In this document: one piece after another, positions 6,884 through 11,610 of the stretch
Numbering within the stretch: the stretch's first letter is position 1
Layout: each line of letters starts with the position of its first letter
From: Phycisphaerales bacterium
Lineage (GTDB): Bacteria; Pseudomonadota; Gammaproteobacteria; Competibacterales; Competibacteraceae
DNA: 11,610 bases
NCBI GenBank assembly: GCA_014879435.1
Contig: JACSSB010000192.1
Location: forward strand, 1 to 11,610
Reading direction: 5' to 3'
Position numbers and translations under genes: made by a program
Notes under the pieces: model-generated
Databases searched by the model: none
The model's input: only the letters and a program-made list of their open reading frames with translations
What the model was told of the DNA's origin: nothing

Positions 6884-7456
6884 ATGTTTGATAACTTGCG
6901 TGAAGACTGGCGGACCTACGAGCGCGATCTAACCCGGCAAGGGCTTTGGGTGATGGCTGTGTATCGCTTCGGTCGCTGGCGTTACCGGATTCAGAAACGC
7001 TGGCTGCGCCTACCGTTCTCCGTGCTCTATAAGTTGCTCAGGCTGTTGTTGCAGATTCTCACCGGCATTGATCTACCCTGCGAAGCGATTGTGGGGCGGC
7101 GCTTCAGGATCGAGCATTTCGGCGACATCATCATCAGCGGTGATGCCGTATTCGGCGACGATGTGGTGATTCGCAACGGCGTGACCATCGGACTCAAGCG
7201 TACCTATGAGCGTGGTGCCCCTATCATCGGCAATCGGGTGGATATCGGCACTGGTGCCAAGATTCTCGGCCCGATCCGCATCGGTGATGACGTGGTGATT
7301 GGTGCGAATGCAGTGGTGTTGCAGGATGTACCGCCCCATTCGCTCGCTATCGGAGTACCCGCACGTATCCGTCCACGTCGTGCTAGGTCTGGGTCTGGGT
7401 CTGAGTTTGGATATAAGTCTGAGTCTGAGTCTGGGTCTGGACGTGAGGCTCTATGA
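6884..7456 (+). CDS. Serine-acetyltransferase-like hexapeptide O-acetyltransferase
   Basis: 190 residues, homologous in pattern to the left-handed beta-helix acetyltransferases of the CysE type that occur in polysaccharide loci. An N-terminal helical part (1-62) is basic and partly hydrophobic (RLPFSVLYKLLRLLLQIL, 42-59). The beta-helix hexapeptide turns run from about 66 to 160, with RIEHFGDIIIS (75-85) placing the catalytic-type His at H78, and IGTGAKILGP and IGDDVVIGANAVVLQDVP as repeats. The end of the helix is AIGVPARI, the normal finish. CysE proper is longer and makes O-acetylserine. Here context favours acetyl transfer to a sugar, though donor and acceptor are inferred. After residue 167 the normal fold is finished, and the last 20 or so residues are a Ser/Gly/Glu tail encoded by a hexanucleotide repeat. 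AAGGGA at 6873-6878 supports the start. The stop overlaps the next start as ATGA. Confidence 0.85.
   Translation: MFDNLREDWRTYERDLTRQGLWVMAVYRFGRWRYRIQKRWLRLPFSVLYKLLRLLLQILTGIDLPCEAIVGRRFRIEHFGDIIISGDAVFGDDVVIRNGVTIGLKRTYERGAPIIGNRVDIGTGAKILGPIRIGDDVVIGANAVVLQDVPPHSLAIGVPARIRPRRARSGSGSEFGYKSESESGSGREAL
7386..7441 (+). repeat. Degenerate GTCTGR hexanucleotide repeat
   Basis: About nine six-base units run in series, most of them GTCTGG or GTCTGA/GTCTGAG phase variants, with one interrupted stretch at 7404-7418 (AGTTTGGATATAA). The repeat is inside the acetyltransferase gene and encodes alternating Ser-Gly/Ser-Glu. Each unit is six bases, so gain or loss would change tail length without shifting the frame. 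The imperfect copies suggest an older, partly decayed expansion. Confidence 0.8.
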
Positions 7457-8718
7457 ACGGCTCCGCCGACCGGATATTACGCATCTTCGATCTGGTGCTG
7501 GCTTTGCTTGGACTGGTGGTTTTGGCTCCGTTTTGGCTAGTGCGCGCCCTGTTGGCGCTGATGGGTACTGGACGGGTATTTGATCGAACTTTGGTTTTGG
7601 GCCGCGACCGCCGTTCTTTCCTGCGTCTGAATTTCGCCGGGCCTTGGCTAGGCCGCAATCTGGCGGCGCTGTTCAATATCTTGCGTGGCGATCTGGCCAT
7701 CGCTGGACCACGTCCTTTGACGGCAGCAGAAGCGGTGGCGGTCCCTCCTGCGGCAGAAATTCGCTTTGGTGTGCGGCCGGGTTTGTTCTCTCCCTATCAG
7801 CTCCAGCAGCGTACCGGCATTGCTTATGATTCCGAGAGCGAATTGGATCGACGCTTTGTTGAACAGCAGAGCGTGGGTACCAGTTTAGGATTGATCGTGC
7901 GCTCGCTGATCGCTGGATGGGTGGGAGGTGGCAAAGCGCTGCCGATTTTGCCCCAACTGGATTTCTTTGGCGTACCGATTGTCAACACCACCATGACGGA
8001 AGCCGTGGATTGGATCGCGGTACGAGCGACCCAGGCGCCCAATCTCTGTTCCACAGAAAAGCAAGAGAAAGCGCTGCTGGCATTCGTCAACCCTGATTGC
8101 CTCAACATTGCCTACACCCATGATCGCTATCGCAGCGTGCTCCAGCAGGCGGCACGGGTACTGCCCGATGGTATCGGGATCAAAGTGGGTTGTCGGATAC
8201 GCGGGTTGGGGCTAGCGGCCAATGTCAACGGGACTGATCTGTTTCCCCGGCTGTGTGAACGTGCCGCTCGTGACGGTTTTTCGCTGTTTCTGCTCGGCGC
8301 ACGACCCGGCATCGCTGAGCAAGTCGCCAAGAACATGCAGGCGCGCTATCCAGGTTTGAGGATTGCGGGCTTGCAACATGGCTACTTCGAGCCGGATGAG
8401 GAAGACGCCATCATGGCCCGTATCAACACTTCCGGTGCTGGGGTGCTGCTGGTCGCGTTCGGAGTGCCGCGCCAGGAGCTATGGTTGGCCGATCATCAGG
8501 CTATTTTGCGTCCGCCAGTTTGTATGGGTGTGGGTGGATTGTTCGATTTTTACTCTGGGCGCATTCCCCGTGCGCCGCTCTGGTTGCGTGAGATTGGCCT
8601 GGAATGGACTTGGCGGCTTATACAGGAGCCGGGTCGCATGTGGCGTCGTTATCTTCTTGGCAATCCTTTGTTTCTTTATCGGGTTTGGAAGCAGGATCGT
8701 GGGAAGGTGAAATCATGA
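7453..8718 (+). CDS. Fusion: decayed sugar-phosphate transferase domain + WecG/TagA/CpsF (GT26)
   Basis: 421 residues in one frame. Residues 1-165 match a polyprenyl-phosphate sugar-1-phosphate transferase: RIFDLVLALLGLVVLAPF (10-27) is the membrane helix, NILRGDLAIAGPRPL (75-89) the conserved 'GDxxxxGPRP' block, and VRPGLFSPYQLQQRTG (107-122) the usual 'VxPGxxGxxQ' region. About 40 residues of the catalytic middle are missing and the Asp-Glu dyad aligns with R68-N69, so this part should be inactive. Residues 169-412 are a complete-looking GT26 domain: FFGVPIVNTTMTEAVDWI (171-188), LPDGIGI (237-243, D239), NGTDLF (259-264), LFLLGARPG (278-286), AFGVPRQELW (335-344), and the C-terminal RAPLWLREIGLEWTWRL and EPGRMWRRY membrane-association segment. 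GT26 enzymes (WecG, TagA) add the second sugar to undecaprenyl-diphosphate-sugar. The gene overlaps both neighbours by ATGA junctions. Confidence 0.88.
   Translation: MNGSADRILRIFDLVLALLGLVVLAPFWLVRALLALMGTGRVFDRTLVLGRDRRSFLRLNFAGPWLGRNLAALFNILRGDLAIAGPRPLTAAEAVAVPPAAEIRFGVRPGLFSPYQLQQRTGIAYDSESELDRRFVEQQSVGTSLGLIVRSLIAGWVGGGKALPILPQLDFFGVPIVNTTMTEAVDWIAVRATQAPNLCSTEKQEKALLAFVNPDCLNIAYTHDRYRSVLQQAARVLPDGIGIKVGCRIRGLGLAANVNGTDLFPRLCERAARDGFSLFLLGARPGIAEQVAKNMQARYPGLRIAGLQHGYFEPDEEDAIMARINTSGAGVLLVAFGVPRQELWLADHQAILRPPVCMGVGGLFDFYSGRIPRAPLWLREIGLEWTWRLIQEPGRMWRRYLLGNPLFLYRVWKQDRGKVKS
8704..8710 (+). promoter_or_regulatory. Ribosome binding site for the sugar-phosphate transferase
   Basis: AAGGTGA precedes the ATG at 8715 with normal spacing and lies inside the end of the GT26 fusion gene. 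It decides between this start and an in-frame ATG at 8604, which lies deep inside the preceding gene and would add 37 residues with no resemblance to the family. Confidence 0.6.
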
Positions 8719-9464
8719 GCAACCATTCCGATCAGATGATCAAGCCAGACGCTGAGTTGCACGAGGCGCTGTTGCGTCGCTATGGTCAGATCCAGCCGGA
8801 TGGGATTTGGCGGCGGCTGGGATTTCATTGCAAGCGATTGGCGTGGAAAGTGGTGGTGAATACCACTTATGTATTCAAGCGGCAGCTCGATATCATCGTG
8901 TCGTTAGGCTTTCTGATCTTGTTTATGCCGCTATCTTTGATCGTTATGCTGCTGATTGTCATGGAATCACCCGGACCCATTTTCTTCCGACAAATCCGGG
9001 TCGGGCGCGGGGGCAAGCTCTTTTCGATGTGGAAATTCCGTTCGATGTATGTGGACGCCGAGGCGCGCAAGGCGGCGCTATTGGCGCAAAATGAATCGAA
9101 CGGTGGTGTGATTTTTAAGATGAAACACGACCCACGTATCACGCGGGTTGGTCGCTTCATCCGCAGGGCATCCATCGATGAATTACCGCAGTTGTGGAAT
9201 GTGCTGGTCGGAGATATGTCGCTGGTTGGGCCGCGTCCAGCGCTGCCCAGTGAAGTGAAGCAATATTCTCTGGCTGACCGCCGTCGATTGGAAGTGACAC
9301 CCGGTATCACCTGCTTCTGGCAGGTATCCGGTCGTTCCGAAATTCCTTTTCCTGAGCAAGTCAAACTGGATGTGCAGTACATCGAATCGTCCTCGGTCAG
9401 TCAGGATATTCTGATTTTGCTCAGGACCATTCCGGCGGTATTGTCGGGTCGAGGGGCCTATTGA
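8715..9464 (+). CDS. Undecaprenyl-phosphate sugar-1-phosphate transferase (PF02397 type)
   Basis: 249 residues from the ATG at 8715. It should start repeat-unit synthesis by moving a sugar 1-phosphate from a UDP-sugar to undecaprenyl phosphate at the inner membrane. An N-terminal extension of about 54 residues precedes the domain. The domain opens with FKRQLDI (54-60) and one membrane re-entrant helix (about 61-83), then ESPGPIFFRQIRVGRGG (84-100), WKFRSM (106-111), RASIDELPQLWNVLVGD (151-167) with the catalytic D155-E156, MSLVGPRPA (168-176), VTPGITCFWQVSGRSEI (194-210) and the closing LSGRGAY. With a single hydrophobic segment it is the small monotopic kind (PglC, WcaJ C-terminal half) rather than a full five-helix WbaP. 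All core catalytic residues are present, unlike the related domains in both neighbours. The sugar (Glc, Gal or an N-acetyl sugar) is not readable from sequence. Confidence 0.93.
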   Translation: MSNHSDQMIKPDAELHEALLRRYGQIQPDGIWRRLGFHCKRLAWKVVVNTTYVFKRQLDIIVSLGFLILFMPLSLIVMLLIVMESPGPIFFRQIRVGRGGKLFSMWKFRSMYVDAEARKAALLAQNESNGGVIFKMKHDPRITRVGRFIRRASIDELPQLWNVLVGDMSLVGPRPALPSEVKQYSLADRRRLEVTPGITCFWQVSGRSEIPFPEQVKLDVQYIESSSVSQDILILLRTIPAVLSGRGAY

Positions 9465-9467
9465 ATT

Positions 9468-10952
9468 ATGCAAGCACTGATTTTTGCCGACCGGCTGGGT
9501 CGGGAGCTGGAACCGCTGACCGACCGCACTTGCGTGGCGTTGCTGCCGATAGTGGGCAAGTCAGTACTGGAACATACTTTGGAGACCTTGGCCGCCGCCG
9601 GTCTGCGCGAGGCGATTGTGGTGGTCTCGCCCTTTGCCGACGATCTGCGGGCGGCGTTGGGGGAAGGCAGTCGCTGGGGAATGCGGCTGGATTATGTGCT
9701 CACCCGAGGCGAGGAAGATCCCAATGCTGTGGTGGAGCGCTTTCAATCTCGTCTGACCGACGAGCTGCTCATCTTGCGCGGCGATGTACTGCACGGGGCC
9801 GCGCTGAGTGAGTTTTTGCGAAAAGCCAGTCAAGTGAGCGGTCCGGTGGTGTATGGCCAAATGCTGGATGCGCCAGTGAGCCTGTGTTTGCACCGCAACA
9901 GGGGTCGGGGTGGGCTGGAGCCATTGCGCTGGACTATAGAACCGATGGAACTATCCCCTTTCCAGCCGGTGGTGGAATTGCCCTGGGCCGTCTTGAATCG
10001 GCTGGAGGGGTTGCGTGCCTACCATCAAGCGAATCTCGATGCGGCGGCGGGTCGTTTTCCCAACCTGATCGTGCCAGGGCGGCAAACGGCGCTGGGACTG
10101 ACCATCGGGCTACACTCTAAAATGTCTCTGCGCAGCCTACGTCAGGGGATCGTCTTTATCGGTCAGCGATGCCGTATCGAATCCAGTGCGGAATTTTATG
10201 GAGAGGTGGTGATCGCGCATGATGTCATCATTGATCGACACAGCATTCTGCGTAATAGCGTCGTGCTGTCGGATACCTATATCGGCGAGCTACTGAACGT
10301 CCAAAATGCCATCATTCGGGGGAATCAACTGATTCGGGTCGATACCGGCGCGGTATTGTCGGTGGTCGAAACCTTTTTGCTGGCTGATTTGCGCGAGGTC
10401 ACTCTGGGCGACACATTGGCTGGACCGATCAACCGCCTGCTGGGTGTATTGCTGCTCCTCATATCACTGCCGTTGTGGCCGTTGGCGTTGGCTGCCGCCT
10501 TGTTCGAGAATTTCAACAGTTTCCCCTTGCGTAAGACGCAATTACGCGGCAACCGTTTGCAGTTCGACGCACTGGGTACGCGCCGCCGCCGGGTATTCAC
10601 CGCTTGGCAGTGGGCGACTTCGATTCCACTGTTGCGCTACCTGCCGGGCCTGCTGGCGGTCGTGAGCGGTGATTTGCGGTTGGTGGGTGTGGAGCCGTTG
10701 ACGCCGGAGCAGGCCGAGAATCGCTCGGAAGACTGGGAACGGGTCAGCGATCAGGCGCCCGCAGGATTATTGGGTCCGACCCAATTGCTCTTGCCAGCGG
10801 ATGCGCCGCGAGAGGAACGTTTGCTCAGCGATGCCTTCTACGCCCGTCAGCGCAATCTGGTTCGCGATCTGCGTTGTCTGTTACGCGGTTTGGCTATGTT
10901 ACTGACCTATCGCGCTTGGTGGCCGATAGCAGCAACACATCGCACCACCTGA
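9468..10952 (+). CDS. Three-part protein: degenerate nucleotidyltransferase + beta helix + decayed sugar-phosphate transferase
   Basis: 494 residues in one frame. Residues 1-170 resemble a sugar nucleotidyltransferase (FADRLGRELEPLT at 6-18; LLPIVGKSVLEHTLETLAAAG at 25-45, K31; ILRGD at 102-106). The signature loop, normally 'AGGxGTRLxPLT', has DR at residues 8-9 in place of the two glycines and E13 in place of Arg. Residues about 225-300 are a left-handed beta helix, as in GlmU or GDP-mannose pyrophosphorylases. Residues 318-485 resemble a polyprenyl-phosphate sugar-phosphate transferase: membrane helix 321-346, then LPGLLAVVSGDLRLVGVEPL (392-411), equivalent to 'LPQLWNVLxGDMSLVGPRPL'. The catalytic Asp-Glu aligns with R390-Y391 and GPRP has become GVEP. 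Both enzyme-like ends look inactive by these criteria. It starts three bases after the intact transferase stops. A structural, regulatory or altered-specificity role is possible. Confidence 0.82.
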   Translation: MQALIFADRLGRELEPLTDRTCVALLPIVGKSVLEHTLETLAAAGLREAIVVVSPFADDLRAALGEGSRWGMRLDYVLTRGEEDPNAVVERFQSRLTDELLILRGDVLHGAALSEFLRKASQVSGPVVYGQMLDAPVSLCLHRNRGRGGLEPLRWTIEPMELSPFQPVVELPWAVLNRLEGLRAYHQANLDAAAGRFPNLIVPGRQTALGLTIGLHSKMSLRSLRQGIVFIGQRCRIESSAEFYGEVVIAHDVIIDRHSILRNSVVLSDTYIGELLNVQNAIIRGNQLIRVDTGAVLSVVETFLLADLREVTLGDTLAGPINRLLGVLLLLISLPLWPLALAAALFENFNSFPLRKTQLRGNRLQFDALGTRRRRVFTAWQWATSIPLLRYLPGLLAVVSGDLRLVGVEPLTPEQAENRSEDWERVSDQAPAGLLGPTQLLLPADAPREERLLSDAFYARQRNLVRDLRCLLRGLAMLLTYRAWWPIAATHRTT

Positions 10953-10968
10953 AGGCGAGGCTCAGGAT

Positions 10969-11610
10969 ATGGAAGCTGGATTTTGGCATGAGCGCTGGGA
11001 GCGAGCCGAAATCGGCTTTCATCAGCAAGAAATCAATACGCATCTTCAGCAGTTCTGGAGCCATTTGGAACTGTGTCCTGGTCAGCGCGTATTCGTGCCG
11101 CTGTGTGGCAAGAGCCTGGATTTACTGTGGCTGGCGAGCCAGGGTCATCCGGTGATCGGTGTGGAACTCAGCCCGGTCGCAGTCGCGGCATTTTTTGCCG
11201 AAAACGGGTTGCAGCCACGACGCTGGCAGGAAGGGGCATTTGAAGTCTGGGAAGTCGATGAAATCCAGATCTGGCTGGGTGATTTTTTCGACCTGGAGCC
11301 GCAGCATCTGGCCGATGTCGCCGGAGTGTATGATCGTGCTTCGCTGATCGCATTGCCACCGCCGATGCGCCAACGCTATGCGCATCATCTCACAACTCTC
11401 TTGCCGCTCTGGGTGCGCGTGTTGCTGGTGACCTTGGAGTACGATCAGCGCGTGCTAGCGGGGCCGCCCTTCGCGGTCGATGAGGCGGAAACGCGGGCCT
11501 TGTATCAGGCCACGCATACTGTGGAATTACTCTATACCCGCGATGCTCTGGCCGAAGAATCACGCTGGCGGGAGCGGGGTTTGACTTGGCTGTTTGAGCG
11601 GGTGTACCGC
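10969..11610 (+). CDS. tpm: Thiopurine S-methyltransferase family protein, cut by window end
   Basis: The frame from ATG at 10969 is open for 214 codons to the last base of the window. Bacterial members are about 215-220 residues, so only a few codons are probably missing. The protein uses S-adenosylmethionine to methylate sulfur, selenium or tellurium compounds in the cytoplasm. Diagnostic motifs: FWHERWERAEIGFH (5-18), VFVPLCGKSLDLLWLASQGH (41-60, the family's form of the cofactor-binding loop), GVELS (64-68), GDFF (104-107), YDRASLIALPPPMRQRY (121-137) and GPPF (165-168). GCGAGG at about 10955-10960 gives a ribosome site eight bases before the ATG. It begins 16 bases after the preceding gene with no terminator between, so it may be read through from the polysaccharide operon, but its known role does not belong to glycan synthesis. 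It may mark the edge of the locus. Confidence 0.92.
   Translation, partial: MEAGFWHERWERAEIGFHQQEINTHLQQFWSHLELCPGQRVFVPLCGKSLDLLWLASQGHPVIGVELSPVAVAAFFAENGLQPRRWQEGAFEVWEVDEIQIWLGDFFDLEPQHLADVAGVYDRASLIALPPPMRQRYAHHLTTLLPLWVRVLLVTLEYDQRVLAGPPFAVDEAETRALYQATHTVELLYTRDALAEESRWRERGLTWLFERVYR

Noticed and set aside
7383..7700. Minus-strand frame giving a Thr-Gln repeat protein over the hexanucleotide repeat
   Set aside because: A repeat of six-base units stays open in several frames by its nature. The start of this frame lies inside the GT26 fusion and nothing else supports it.

Overview
The window reads as part of a polysaccharide (exopolysaccharide or O-antigen type) assembly locus from a Gram-negative bacterium, most likely a gammaproteobacterium. 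The case for this group is the GC-rich coding sequence, the Wzx/undecaprenyl-phosphate style gene set and a terminal thiopurine S-methyltransferase gene, a family common in gammaproteobacteria. A Competibacter/Chromatiales-like source is only a guess. No rRNA, tRNA, CRISPR array, transposase or phage gene was seen.

Layout: the left edge (1-128) carries the start of a minus-strand gene that looks like an oligosaccharide flippase. A short AT-richer spacer (129-230) separates it from a long plus-strand series of ten complete genes and one partial gene. In order these are: galE-type UDP-sugar 4-epimerase (231-1205); GT4 glycosyltransferase (1275-2546); Sfp-type phosphopantetheinyl transferase (2550-3275); second GT4 (3345-4622); membrane GT2 with a QxxRW motif (4615-5868); rhamnosyltransferase-like GT2 (5876-6871); serine-acetyltransferase-like hexapeptide O-acetyltransferase (6884-7456); a fusion of a decayed sugar-phosphate transferase domain to a WecG/TagA/CpsF (GT26) domain (7453-8718); an apparently intact polyprenyl-phosphate sugar-1-phosphate transferase (8715-9464); a three-part protein with a degenerate nucleotidyltransferase, a left-handed beta helix and a second decayed sugar-phosphate transferase domain (9468-10952); and a thiopurine S-methyltransferase cut by the right edge (10969-11610). 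Gene spacing is tight, with overlaps at 4615, 7453 and 8715, so most of this is probably one operon. The longest gaps are about 70 bases.

How it may work (inference): the intact transferase loads the first sugar phosphate onto undecaprenyl phosphate. The GT26 domain adds the second sugar, and the GT4 and GT2 enzymes add the rest, probably including a rhamnose-like residue and sugars supplied through GalE. The acetyltransferase decorates the unit, and the divergent flippase would export it. No polymerase, Wza/Wzc export genes or ligase are visible here and they would have to lie outside the window.

The most unusual point is that three sugar-phosphate transferase (PF02397-like) domains are encoded in a row. 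Only the middle one keeps the catalytic Asp-Glu. The two flanking ones have lost it, each with Arg at the Asp position, and each is fused to a different partner domain. This suggests inactive membrane scaffolds built around the initiating enzyme. The phosphopantetheinyl transferase with no visible carrier protein is a second oddity.
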